64,000 bases of DNA from Stagnihabitans lacustris (GTDB lineage Bacteria; Pseudomonadota; Alphaproteobacteria; Rhodobacterales; Rhodobacteraceae). Where the stretch lies: assembly GCF_025950525.1 (NCBI RefSeq), contig NZ_JAPDGS010000002.1:496001-560000 (forward strand), in the 5' to 3' direction. Position 1 is the stretch's first letter, and every line of letters begins with the position of its first letter. The translations under genes were made by a program, and so were the position numbers. The notes beneath the pieces are model-generated. The model saw only the letters and a list, made by a program, of their open reading frames with translations. It made no database searches and was not told where the DNA came from. Shown here piece after piece: positions 55,423-63,308 of the stretch.

Positions 55423-55914
55423 ATGGCGATGCGCCCCGCAGACGGCAGAAACCCCGCCAAGACCCAGGCCAATGCGCAGACCTCGAAAGAGAAGGTGGCG
55501 CAGGCGAAGGTGGCCGAAGCCGATGCCTTTCGGCGGCTGATCGCAAAGCACGGGAAGGCCATTGACCAGAATCTTGCGAAAGCCGAGGCAATAGAGAGGT
55601 TCATTAAAACCTTGATCGCTCGAAACAAGGCAGTGGCTGAAGCCCTGCAAGACTATCTGGAGATTCTGTTGGCGGCGCTGCAAGACATGACCAACCTTGA
55701 CGTCAAGAATGTCGCAAAGCCGCTTCCCAAGATGTCAGAACTCAAGTGCATCAAAATCAAGCCAGAGCCGGTAATCGCAAAGGCCACGACCGTTACGTCG
55801 CCTGCCGTGAAGGCCCCTGTTAAAACCGATAACATCACGGCCTTCAATTCGATGACCGTGGTTATGGTCGCAGCTATAGCTTGGTGGAAACTGGTGAAGT
55901 CGAAAGGCAAATAA
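55423..55914 (+). CDS. orphan coiled-coil, tail-anchored protein, 163 aa
   Basis: Not recognised. Start at 55423 with GGGAG 6 nt upstream. N-terminal half is helical and Lys/Ala/Glu-rich (KEKVAQAKVAEADAFRRLIAKHGKAIDQNL, coiled-coil like), then a KP-rich linker (EPVIAKATTVTSPAVKAPVKT) and one TM at the extreme C-terminus (FNSMTVVMVAAIAWWKLVK). Codon use has more AAA, ATT, GAA than neighbours, suggesting transfer. Its stop abuts the moaE stop with no gap. Confidence 0.65.
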   Translation: MAMRPADGRNPAKTQANAQTSKEKVAQAKVAEADAFRRLIAKHGKAIDQNLAKAEAIERFIKTLIARNKAVAEALQDYLEILLAALQDMTNLDVKNVAKPLPKMSELKCIKIKPEPVIAKATTVTSPAVKAPVKTDNITAFNSMTVVMVAAIAWWKLVKSKGK

Positions 55915-56340
55915 CTACCACCGATCCAGCGCGTCTTCGTCCTCGGCCTTGGCTTTCACCCAATCGCCGCCGACCTCTTTCTTCCAGAAGGGGGCGCGGG
56001 ATTTCAGGTAGTCCATCAGGAACTCGGCCGCCTGAAAGGCCGCGACGCGGTGGCGCGCGGCGGTGGCGACCATCATGATCGGCGCGCCCAGTTCCAACAG
56101 CCCATACCGGTGGATCACCAGCACATCGGTCAGCTCCCAGCGGGCGCGGGCCTCTGCGATGATGGCGGCAATCGCGCTTTCGGTCATGCCGGGGTAATGC
56201 TCGATCTCCAGCGCCCGAAGCCCGCCATCGCCCCGAACGATCCCGGTAAAGGACACCACGGCCCCCGCGCCTGTCGCGCCCGCGGTAAAGGCGTTGACCT
56301 CGGCGCCGGCGTCAAAGGGCTCTGCCTGAACGCGCAGCAT
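55915..56340 (-). CDS. moaE: molybdopterin synthase catalytic subunit
   Basis: 141 aa. GAVVSFTGIVRGDGGLRALEIEHYPGM, VLVIHRYGLLELGAPIMMVATAARHR and LKSRAPFWKKE (active-site Lys) are MoaE signatures. With MoaD it converts precursor Z to molybdopterin. 2 nt after moaD on the minus strand. Confidence 0.97.
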   Translation of the reverse strand: MLRVQAEPFDAGAEVNAFTAGATGAGAVVSFTGIVRGDGGLRALEIEHYPGMTESAIAAIIAEARARWELTDVLVIHRYGLLELGAPIMMVATAARHRVAAFQAAEFLMDYLKSRAPFWKKEVGGDWVKAKAEDEDALDRW

Positions 56341-56342
56341 CC

Positions 56343-56591
56343 CTAGCCCCCCGTCATCGGCGGAAAGAACGCCACTTCGCGCGCCCCCGCCAAAGGCGCA
56401 TCAAACGAGGTCAGCTTTTGATCGACCGCCACCCGCAAAGAGGTCAGGTCGGCAAAGGCCAGAGCATAGGCCTCGTCGCGGGCGATCAGCTCGGCGATCA
56501 GATCGGCCACGGTCGCGGCCCCGGTTTCCACCTTTTCGCGGGGAAGGCCGATCCGCTCCCGCACCCAGGCGAAATACAGCAGCGTCAGCAT
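56343..56591 (-). CDS. moaD: molybdopterin synthase sulfur-carrier subunit
   Basis: 82 aa ubiquitin-like protein starting MLTLLYFAWVRERIGLPREKVETG and ending PPMTGG, the C-terminal GG that becomes thiocarboxylated. Tight between pgsA and moaE. Confidence 0.95.
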   Translation of the reverse strand: MLTLLYFAWVRERIGLPREKVETGAATVADLIAELIARDEAYALAFADLTSLRVAVDQKLTSFDAPLAGAREVAFFPPMTGG

Positions 56592-56592
56592 G

Positions 56593-57252
56593 TCAGTCCC
56601 TCAGATGCGGCAGGGATTTGGCGAAGTAATCCCAGCCCGTCACAGCCGTCAAAGCCGCCGCCAGCCAGATCAGCATCAACCCCGCCCAGGTCGCATAGGA
56701 CGAACAATCCCGCGTCCCGCAAAACGGGATCGGCGCGGCCAGACCCTTGGAGACCAGCTCGGCATATTGTTCGACCGTCTTGCCCTGCAGGCGGATCGCC
56801 TCGATATGTTCAAGCCCGGTGCCAAGGAACAGGATGGCAATCGCCACCATCTGCGCCGTGGTTTTCCATTTCGCCAGCTTGGTGACCTTCAAAAGCCCGG
56901 CCTTGGCGCCAAGGTATTCGCGCAAGCCCCCCACGAAGACCTCGCGGAACAGGATCACGGTGGCGGGCAGGATCAGCCAGGGGTTCATGCCGGAATAGCC
57001 GGTCAGGATCAGCAGGGCGATCACCACCATGGCCTTGTCGGCAATTGGGTCCAGCATGGTGCCGAACTTGCTTTCCTGCTTCCACAGGCGGGCCAGATAG
57101 CCGTCAAAGTAATCGGTGATCGCAGCCGAGACGAAAAGCGTCAGGGCGAACCAGTCGGCCAGGGGGCGATTGAAATACAGGAACATCACCGGCACGGCCG
57201 GCGCCGCCAAAAGGCGCAGCGTGGTCAACGTGTTCGGGATCGTCCATTTCAT
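56593..57252 (-). CDS. pgsA: CDP-diacylglycerol--glycerol-3-phosphate 3-phosphatidyltransferase
   Basis: 219 aa membrane enzyme making phosphatidylglycerolphosphate. The CDP-alcohol phosphotransferase motif D-x2-D-G-x2-A-R-x8-G-x3-D-x3-D is intact in DYFDGYLARLWKQESKFGTMLDPIADK. Five to six TM segments. An insert ending RDCSSYATWAG is longer than in E. coli. 1 nt gap before moaD; this trio is typical of Rhodobacteraceae. Confidence 0.95.
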   Translation of the reverse strand: MKWTIPNTLTTLRLLAAPAVPVMFLYFNRPLADWFALTLFVSAAITDYFDGYLARLWKQESKFGTMLDPIADKAMVVIALLILTGYSGMNPWLILPATVILFREVFVGGLREYLGAKAGLLKVTKLAKWKTTAQMVAIAILFLGTGLEHIEAIRLQGKTVEQYAELVSKGLAAPIPFCGTRDCSSYATWAGLMLIWLAAALTAVTGWDYFAKSLPHLRD

Positions 57253-57418
57253 GGTTACTTCCTAGCCCATGGTTTTGTCACGGGAAAGGGCCTCTGCGCG
57301 CTTGCGCGGAACTTCGTGGCCATCCTGCCGCAGCGCGCGAAAACACACCAGAGTTCACTGGACGTTAAGGGGGCGACTGCTTTACCTGCGCTATCCCCAA
57401 ACCTTGGAAAGGGTCTTC

Positions 57419-58177
57419 ATGTCCAGACTTCTGCGTCTTGCCCCGCTTGGCCTTGTTTTGGCCGCCCTGCCGGCCCTGGCGGCCGATCTGCCCGCCCCCT
57501 ATGTCAGCCGCGCGCTGGATGCCGTGTTGATCCCCGTCGATGACGCGGTCCGCAGCGCCTTCGGCCTTGGCGCCGATGAGGCCGGCGTTCTGGTTCTGGC
57601 TGTCGCCCCCGATGGCGTGGCCGATGCCGCCGGCGTCGCGCCGGGCGACGTCATCAGCCTGGCCCATGGCCATGCGATCACCGATCCGATCACCCTGGAC
57701 GAGGTGGTCTATTACTGGATCCAGAAAGGCACCTTTGACTTCGGTTTCGACGGCTGGCGCGCGGGCAAGGCTGCGACCTATGCGACCACGATCACGCTGG
57801 AAAGCTATGCGACCGTGATCGACGTGACCACCGTGTCGACCTGGTCAAGCTATTCCTACGAAAGCTTCTCTTACAGCGAATATACCGCGGAATATGCCTC
57901 CGAGATCTCGGACTCCTACGAAAGCTCTGAGACGCTGATCGAAGAGGCTGCGGCCTCGGAGGACTTCGCCGAAGAGGAGATGACCGGCGCGGATTCCGCC
58001 AGCGACGACGAGGCTGCGGCTGCGGGCGAAGAGGCCGTCGACGATGGCACCACCACCGAGTCCGGTGACGATGCATCGGCCGAAGAGGGCGCTGACGAGG
58101 GCGCCACCGATGACGGTTCCTCCGACGAAGGTGGGGACGAGGGCGGCGACGAGGGCGGCGACGTCGTCGAAGAATGA
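57419..58177 (+). CDS. secreted PDZ-like protein with long acidic tail
   Basis: 252 aa. Signal peptide MSRLLRLAPLGLVLAALPALA. Residues ~55-100 (GVLVLAVAPDGVADAAGVAPGDVISLAHGHAITDPITLDEVV) look like a PDZ-type peptide-binding loop. The middle part is Tyr/Ser-rich (TWSSYSYESFSYSEYTAEY) and the last ~90 residues are almost only E/D/G/S/A/T (SDEGGDEGGDEGGDVVEE). Probable periplasmic or surface protein binding cations. ATG at 57419. It interrupts the minus-strand run of uvrC-pgsA genes. Confidence 0.75.
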   Translation: MSRLLRLAPLGLVLAALPALAADLPAPYVSRALDAVLIPVDDAVRSAFGLGADEAGVLVLAVAPDGVADAAGVAPGDVISLAHGHAITDPITLDEVVYYWIQKGTFDFGFDGWRAGKAATYATTITLESYATVIDVTTVSTWSSYSYESFSYSEYTAEYASEISDSYESSETLIEEAAASEDFAEEEMTGADSASDDEAAAAGEEAVDDGTTTESGDDASAEEGADEGATDDGSSDEGGDEGGDEGGDVVEE

Positions 58178-58212
58178 CCCGCTGATCTGGCGCCACGACC
58201 GCCCCAAGACCA

Positions 58213-58250
58213 AAGCGGCCCCGGACGTGATCCGGGGCCGCTTTATTTCA
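58213..58250 (+). terminator. terminator after the acidic secreted-protein gene
   Basis: 13-bp perfect stem (58213-58225 with 58231-58243) around the 5-nt loop CGTGA, followed by TATTTCATTT. Strong Rho-independent structure 35 nt after the stop. Confidence 0.8.
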
Positions 58251-58272
58251 TTTGGCCGGTTTCTTCACAGGG

Positions 58273-58332
58273 CCCGTCTTTTCCACCTAGCCTGTCTTTT
58301 CCGCCTGGCCCGTCTTTTCCACCTAGCCTGTC
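58273..58332. repeat. 18-bp tandem repeat, about 3.3 units
   Basis: Units start CC(C/T)GTCTTTTCC(A/G)CCT(A/G)G at 58273, 58291 and 58309, with a partial fourth to 58332. Units 1 and 3 are identical and unit 2 differs at a few positions, a higher-order 36-bp period. It lies in the 208-nt gap between the acidic-protein gene and the second ppk2. No frame gives a credible gene. Confidence 0.85.
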
Positions 58333-58385
58333 GTCACAGGTCTATGGCCCCTGGCCGTCCGCGTCTGCGCGCCATCTGAGCGGGT

Positions 58386-59288
58386 TCAATATTTCTCGGG
58401 CACATACAATTCGCGCGGCAGGGTGGCGCGTTCGTAATCCGGGTTGAAGACCCGTTCCGGCAGGGTGATTTCCTCATGCGGGACCGGATGGCAGGGGTTC
58501 AGCGACAGGAAATGGTCGATGCAGTTCAACCGCGCCTTCTTTTTGTCATTGCCCTCGACGATATACCATGGCGCCTCGGGGATGTTCGTGCGGGCGAACA
58601 TGTCTTCCTTGGCCTTGGTGTAATCCTCCCAGCGGACCCGGCTTTGCAGGTCCATGGGCGACAGCTTCCACTGTTTGAACGGGTCATGGATGCGCATCAT
58701 GAAGCGCATCTGCTGTTCCTCGTCGGTGATCGAGAACCAGTATTTGATGACCTTGATGCCCGACCGCACCAGCATGCGTTCAAACTCCGGGACCGAGCGG
58801 AAGAATTCCTCCACTTGGTCCTCACTGGCAAAGCCCATCACCCGCTCGACGCCGGCGCGGTTATACCACGACCGGTCGAACAGCACGATTTCACCGGCGG
58901 CAGGCAGGTGGGGGATATAGCGCTGGAAATACCACTGGGTTTTTTCGCGGTCGGACGGCGCGGGCAGGGCCACGGTGCGCACCACACGCGGGTTCAGCCG
59001 CTGGGTGATGCGCTTGATCACGCCACCCTTGCCGGCGCTGTCGCGGCCCTCGAACAGGACGACGACCTTTTGCTTGGAGTGCACGACCCAATCCTGCAGC
59101 TTGATCAGCTCGGCTTGCAGATGGATCAGCGCCTGCAGATAGGTCCGGCTGTCCAGCGCATCGGGGTGACGCTCGCGATAAAGCCGCGCGACCTCGCGCG
59201 AGATCGTGGCGTCTTCGAGTTCAAGCTCCAGGTCTTCATCCAGGATATCGGCCAGCTCTTCGGCCATCCAGTCGTTTGCTTCACCCAT
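58386..59288 (-). CDS. ppk2: polyphosphate kinase 2, second paralogue
   Basis: 300 aa. Walker A FEGRDSAGKGGVIKRITQRLNPR, Walker B/lid VLFDRSWYNRAGVERVMGF, and FLSLNPCHPVPHEEITLPERVF at the C-terminus. It has a longer acidic N-terminus (MGEANDWMAEELADILDEDLELELED) than the copy at 53358. Both catalytic cores look intact. 84 nt from uvrC. Confidence 0.94.
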   Translation of the reverse strand: MGEANDWMAEELADILDEDLELELEDATISREVARLYRERHPDALDSRTYLQALIHLQAELIKLQDWVVHSKQKVVVLFEGRDSAGKGGVIKRITQRLNPRVVRTVALPAPSDREKTQWYFQRYIPHLPAAGEIVLFDRSWYNRAGVERVMGFASEDQVEEFFRSVPEFERMLVRSGIKVIKYWFSITDEEQQMRFMMRIHDPFKQWKLSPMDLQSRVRWEDYTKAKEDMFARTNIPEAPWYIVEGNDKKKARLNCIDHFLSLNPCHPVPHEEITLPERVFNPDYERATLPRELYVPEKY

Positions 59289-59371
59289 CGCGCCCTCCGT
59301 TTTGGGTCCGGGGTAGAAGGCGCGCGTAACGGTTTGATGATGGATTTGTGACGGTTTTTTGGGGCCACAGC

Positions 59372-61219
59372 TCAGGGGTTAAAGAAGTTGTAGATCGTCT
59401 CGGCCATGGCCGCCGAAATCCCGTCCACGGCCATCAGATCGGGAATGGCCGCGCCCCTGACCGCCTTGGCCGATCCGAAATGCGCCAAAAGCGCGCGTTT
59501 GCGGGTCGCCCCCACGCCGGGGATGTCGTCCAAAGGCGTGATCGAGACCTTGGCCGCGCGTTTCGCCCGATGCGCGCCATTGGCCCAGCGGTGGGCCTCG
59601 TCGCGCATCCTTTGGATGAAATACAGGACCGGGTCGTTGCGGGGCAGCGCCATGGCGGGCACCCCGGGGCGGTGGAATTCCTCTTTGCCCGCGTCGCGGT
59701 CGATGCCCTTGGCCACGCCGATAAAGGCGACGTCATCCACCCCCATTTCCGCCAAAGCCTCGGCCACCGCCGAAACCTGCCCCGCGCCGCCGTCGATCAG
59801 CAGCAGGTCGGGCCAGGCGTCCGATTTGCGCTCGGGGTCTTCCTTGATCAGGCGTTCAAAGCGGCGGGTCAGGACCTCGTGCATCATGCCGAAGTCGTCG
59901 GAATTCTTGCCCGCATCCGACTTGATGTTGAACTTGCGGTATTGGGATTTAAGGAACCCTTCCGCCCCCGCCACGATCATCCCGCCCACCGCATCCGAAC
60001 CCTGGATATGGGCGTTGTCATAGACCTCGATCCGCTTGGGGGGCGCATCCAGGTCAAAGGCCTCGGCCAGACCCTGCAGCAGCTTGTTCTGGGTGCTGCT
60101 TTCGGACATCCGCCGGGCCAGGCTTTCCTTGGCGTTGCGGGCGGCGTTTTCCACCAGCTCGGCCTTTTCGCCGCGTTGGGGGATCGCCACCTCGACGCGC
60201 CGCCCCGCGCGGTCGGACAGCAAAGCGCCCACCAGGTCGGGGTTCTCCACGCCATGCGACAAAAGGATCAGCGGCGGCGGTTCCTTGTCGTCATAGAACT
60301 GGGCGAGGAAGGCCTCCATAATCTCGGGTTCCTCGGCCCCCGCGCCGGTCTTGGGATAGAAGTCGCGGTTGCCCCAGCTTTGGTTGGCGCGGATGAAGAA
60401 GACCTGAACGCAGGCCTGGCCATGTTCCAGATATAGGGCGACCACATCGGCCTCGGCCACGCCATGCGGGTTGATGGCCTGGGCCGACTGGATATGGGTC
60501 AGCGCGCGGATGCGGTCGCGCAAAGCCGCCGCCCGTTCGAACTCCATCGCCTGTGACGCCGTGGCCATCTCGGTCGCAAGGTTCGACTGCACGGTCGTCG
60601 TCTTGCCCTGCAGGAAACGTTCCGCATCGGCCACAAGGCTGGCGTAACCCGCCTCGTCGATCTTGCCGACACAGGGGCCAGAGCAACGCTTGATCTGGTA
60701 TTGCAGACAGGGCCGCGTCCGCCCCGCGAACATGCTGTCCGTGCAGTTGCGCAGCAGGAAAACCTTCTGCAGCTGGTTCAGCGTCCGCGTCACGGCGCCC
60801 GCGCTGGCAAAGGGGCCGAAATAGCTGCCCTTCTCGGTCTTTTTCCCCCGGTGCTTCTTGATCTGCGGAAAGCCATGCTCCTTGCCGATCAGGATATTCG
60901 GAAAGCTTTTGTCGTCGCGCAGCAGCACGTTGTAGCGCGGCTTCAGCTGTTTGATCAGGTTCTGCTCCAGCAGCAGAGCCTCTGTCTCGGTCTTGACCGT
61001 CAGGAACATCATCGACGCGGTTTCAAAGATCATCCGCGCGATCCGGGCGCTGTGCCCGTTGCCGCGCGCATAATTCGACACCCGCGCCTTCAGGTTGCGC
61101 GCCTTGCCGACATACAGGACCTCTCCGGCGGCGTTCAGCATCCGGTAGACCCCGGGCGAGCCATCCAGCGTTTTCAGGTAGTCCTGGATCAGCTCTTGGC
61201 CGGTCTTGGGTTCCGTCAT
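59372..61219 (-). CDS. uvrC: excinuclease ABC subunit C
   Basis: 615 aa. GIY-YIG domain ([35 protein letters not shown]), Cys motif [20 protein letters not shown] domain ([26 protein letters not shown]), the RNase H-like nuclease domain ([26 protein letters not shown] and [18 protein letters not shown]) and C-terminal HhH repeats ([40 protein letters not shown]). It makes the 3' and 5' incisions in nucleotide excision repair; UvrB is 13 kb away in this window. Confidence 0.98.
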   Translation of the reverse strand: MTEPKTGQELIQDYLKTLDGSPGVYRMLNAAGEVLYVGKARNLKARVSNYARGNGHSARIARMIFETASMMFLTVKTETEALLLEQNLIKQLKPRYNVLLRDDKSFPNILIGKEHGFPQIKKHRGKKTEKGSYFGPFASAGAVTRTLNQLQKVFLLRNCTDSMFAGRTRPCLQYQIKRCSGPCVGKIDEAGYASLVADAERFLQGKTTTVQSNLATEMATASQAMEFERAAALRDRIRALTHIQSAQAINPHGVAEADVVALYLEHGQACVQVFFIRANQSWGNRDFYPKTGAGAEEPEIMEAFLAQFYDDKEPPPLILLSHGVENPDLVGALLSDRAGRRVEVAIPQRGEKAELVENAARNAKESLARRMSESSTQNKLLQGLAEAFDLDAPPKRIEVYDNAHIQGSDAVGGMIVAGAEGFLKSQYRKFNIKSDAGKNSDDFGMMHEVLTRRFERLIKEDPERKSDAWPDLLLIDGGAGQVSAVAEALAEMGVDDVAFIGVAKGIDRDAGKEEFHRPGVPAMALPRNDPVLYFIQRMRDEAHRWANGAHRAKRAAKVSITPLDDIPGVGATRKRALLAHFGSAKAVRGAAIPDLMAVDGISAAMAETIYNFFNP

Positions 61220-61283
61220 CTTTGGCCTCCGATTCCCTGTCGGTGCTGCAATGATATGGCACTGGGGGCAAGGGGGAAGAGGT

Positions 61284-61302
61284 CCACAGCTTCTGTGGAT
61301 AA
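61284..61302. promoter_or_regulatory. DnaA-box in an inverted repeat upstream of uvrC
   Basis: TGTGGATAA (61294-61302) is the exact reverse complement of the DnaA box TTATCCACA. It forms part of CCACAG-ctt-CTGTGG (61284-61298). It lies 65-83 nt upstream of the uvrC start. The following ~160 nt are visibly A/T-rich for this genome. Confidence 0.5.
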
Positions 61303-61363
61303 GTCTGCGGAGAAGTTTTCGGGAGACCGGATTTTGCCTTGGATTCTTGGGCCCTGATTGGTT

Positions 61364-61380
61364 TGCCTAAAATTTAGGCA
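61364..61380. promoter_or_regulatory. 17-bp perfect palindrome upstream of uvrC
   Basis: TGCCTAAA-A-TTTAGGCA. Odd-length perfect dyad typical of a dimeric regulator operator. The protein that binds is not identifiable. It is in the 283-nt gap between uvrC and the SDR, which holds no ORF. Confidence 0.55.
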
Positions 61381-61502
61381 CAATGTTAACCAATTGATTT
61401 TATTGAAGAGAATCTTTAGCCAAAGGCAAGGCCCTGATAAACCTAAATATTTCGTGAACGTTTTTTGACGGTGGTAGCGAAAGTGGACAAGTCGTCGCAG
61501 GG

Positions 61503-62279
61503 TCATTCCAGACCAAGCACATCAGGGGTCTGCCAGCCCAAGTGCTGGCCTCCGTCGGTGGCGATCATCTGGCCGGTGACACCGGGGGAATCGAGGAAAA
61601 ATCCAAGCGCCGCCGTGATATCCGAAGGGTTGGAGCCGCGCCCCAAAACCGTGGCCGCGCGCTGTTTGGCGAAGTGCGCATCGGACTGCCGCGCGCCTTG
61701 CAGGGTCGGGCCGGGGCCAATGGCGTTCACGCGCACATCGGGCGCCAGGCCCATGGCGGCGGTGCGGGTCAGGGTCCACAGGCCCATCTTGGCGATGGTA
61801 TAGCTCATGAATTCCGGCGTCAGCTTCCAGACGCGCTGGTCGATCAGGTTGACGATCAGGGCTTGCGACAGAGGCTCATTGGCCGCGTCCAGCACGGGTT
61901 TGGGCGCCTGGGCGGCAAAGGACTGGGTCAGGACAAAAGGCGCGCGCAGGTTGCTTTCCAAAGCGCGGTCCCAGGACCGGCGGGTCCCGGACTTCACATT
62001 GTCATATTCAAAGATGGAGGCGTTGTTGACCAAAAGCGTCAGCGGCCCGCCAAGCGCTTCGGCCGCACGGGCAACCAGGGGGACCACCTGCGACTCGTCC
62101 AAGAGATCGGCCCGCAGCGCCACGGCCTGACGACCCAGCGCGCGGATTTCGGCCACCAGGGCCTCGGCCTCGGGGGCGGAGGCCGAATAGTGGACCGCCA
62201 CGTCAAAGCCGCGCCGGGCCAGATACAAAGAAATCTCGCGGCCAACCCGTTTGGCCGCTCCTGTCACCAAGGCACGCAT
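61503..62279 (-). CDS. SDR family oxidoreductase, pteridine-reductase-like
   Basis: 258 aa. TGAAKRVGREISLYLARRGFDVAVHY is the NADP-binding loop (TGxxxRxG, as in FolM/PTR1-type reductases), LVNNASIFEYD the NNAS motif, and SYTIAKMGLW the catalytic Tyr-x3-Lys. The Ser, Tyr and Lys are in place. Start at 62279, 1 nt after the preceding gene. The FolM-like substrate is a family inference. Confidence 0.85.
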   Translation of the reverse strand: MRALVTGAAKRVGREISLYLARRGFDVAVHYSASAPEAEALVAEIRALGRQAVALRADLLDESQVVPLVARAAEALGGPLTLLVNNASIFEYDNVKSGTRRSWDRALESNLRAPFVLTQSFAAQAPKPVLDAANEPLSQALIVNLIDQRVWKLTPEFMSYTIAKMGLWTLTRTAAMGLAPDVRVNAIGPGPTLQGARQSDAHFAKQRAATVLGRGSNPSDITAALGFFLDSPGVTGQMIATDGGQHLGWQTPDVLGLE

Positions 62280-62280
62280 G

Positions 62281-62469
62281 TCATCCCTTCCCGCAAACGC
62301 AAGGGGCGGTGCCCAGAACGGCCCGCCCACAATGGCCGCATTTGGCGCGGGTTTGGCCTTTGTCCACCCGGGGCGGCGGGGCCGCGCCACGCAAGAACCG
62401 CGTGACGGCCGAAGCCGCCATGGAGATGATCAGCATGACCATCAGAAAGACGATGACGATCTTGAACAT
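62281..62469 (-). CDS. small membrane protein with C-terminal zinc ribbon, 62 aa
   Basis: One TM segment (MFKIVIVFLMVMLIISMAASAV), a basic-proline linker, then KCGHCGRAVLGTAPCVCGKG, a CxxC...CxCG zinc-ribbon pattern on the cytoplasmic side. Function unknown. 1 nt before the SDR start and 16 nt after sppA, so an operon of three genes. Confidence 0.8.
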   Translation of the reverse strand: MFKIVIVFLMVMLIISMAASAVTRFLRGAAPPPRVDKGQTRAKCGHCGRAVLGTAPCVCGKG

Positions 62470-62485
62470 TCAGTCCCTCAGCGAT

Positions 62486-63265
62486 CTAGGCCCCGAAGCC
62501 TGCGCGCATCAGGCGCTCTTCGACGGTTTGCAGCATGTCTTCAGCCAGGTTCAAGCCAAAGCGCGACAACAGGCCCTTTTTCGGGCCAAAGACCTGAAAG
62601 CGGACCTTGTCACCGTAAAGCGCCTTCATCTTGGGCACCAGATGGGCCACGCCATCGGCAAGGCCCATTTGCACGGCCTGGCTCCCCACCCAGACATCGG
62701 CGTTGAACAGGTCGGCATCCGCAAGGCGGTTGCCGCGCCGCGCCTTGACATGGTCGATGAAGGCCTGATGGATCGGGGCCTGGATCGCCTTCAGCCGGTC
62801 AATATCTTGGGCGCGCTGGGGCAGGAAGGGATCGGCGAGGCTCTTGGATGTGCCCGCCGTCACGACTCGGCGTTCGATGCCTTGGCGCGCCATCAGCTCG
62901 GGGAAGCCGAAGGAGGCGAAGATCACCCCGATCGACCCCAGGATCGACGAGGGATCGACCCAGATGTCATCCCCCGCGCAGGCCAGCCAATAGCCGCCCG
63001 AGGCCGCCATATCCTCGACAAAGGCATGGACGGGGATTTGCTTTTCCTCGGCCAGACGGCGGATGCGGGCGGCGATCAGCGAGCTTTGCACCGGGGACCC
63101 GCCCGGCGAGTTGATGAGAAGCGCCACCGCCTTGGGCTTTTTGGCAAACGCGCGTTCAATCAGGGGGGCGGTCGCGGCATCCGACAGGCCACGGCCCGAG
63201 GTGATGGCGCCTTGCAGCCGGATCACGGCGACGGTGGGCTTGCGGGGGAAGATGGGAAATTGCAT
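62486..63265 (-). CDS. sppA: S49 family signal peptide peptidase (SppA C-terminal type)
   Basis: 259 aa. AVALLINSPGGSPVQSSLIAARIR, HAFVEDMAASGGYWLACAGDDIWVDPSSILGSIGVI (Ser nucleophile in ASGGY) and AGTSKSLADPF (Lys general base) are intact. Without a clear N-terminal TM segment; the family works as ring-shaped membrane-associated oligomers. The lysR gene is divergent. Confidence 0.93.
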   Translation of the reverse strand: MQFPIFPRKPTVAVIRLQGAITSGRGLSDAATAPLIERAFAKKPKAVALLINSPGGSPVQSSLIAARIRRLAEEKQIPVHAFVEDMAASGGYWLACAGDDIWVDPSSILGSIGVIFASFGFPELMARQGIERRVVTAGTSKSLADPFLPQRAQDIDRLKAIQAPIHQAFIDHVKARRGNRLADADLFNADVWVGSQAVQMGLADGVAHLVPKMKALYGDKVRFQVFGPKKGLLSRFGLNLAEDMLQTVEERLMRAGFGA

Positions 63266-63308
63266 GGGTTGAAGCTATGGTGGTGCGGGCGTCAGAACAA
63301 GGTGAGGC

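Noticed and set aside
58044-58379. ORF reading through the 18-bp repeat near 58.3 kb
   Set aside because: It arises from the repeat itself (ARLFHL units), overlaps the acidic-protein gene in another frame and has no ribosome-binding site.
58178-58385. 18-bp repeats as a CRISPR array
   Set aside because: Units are contiguous without spacers, and no cas genes are present.
61220-61502. DnaA box plus A/T-rich stretch as a replication origin
   Set aside because: Only one DnaA box was found, with no dnaA, hemE or parAB neighbours; a promoter-type role is simpler.
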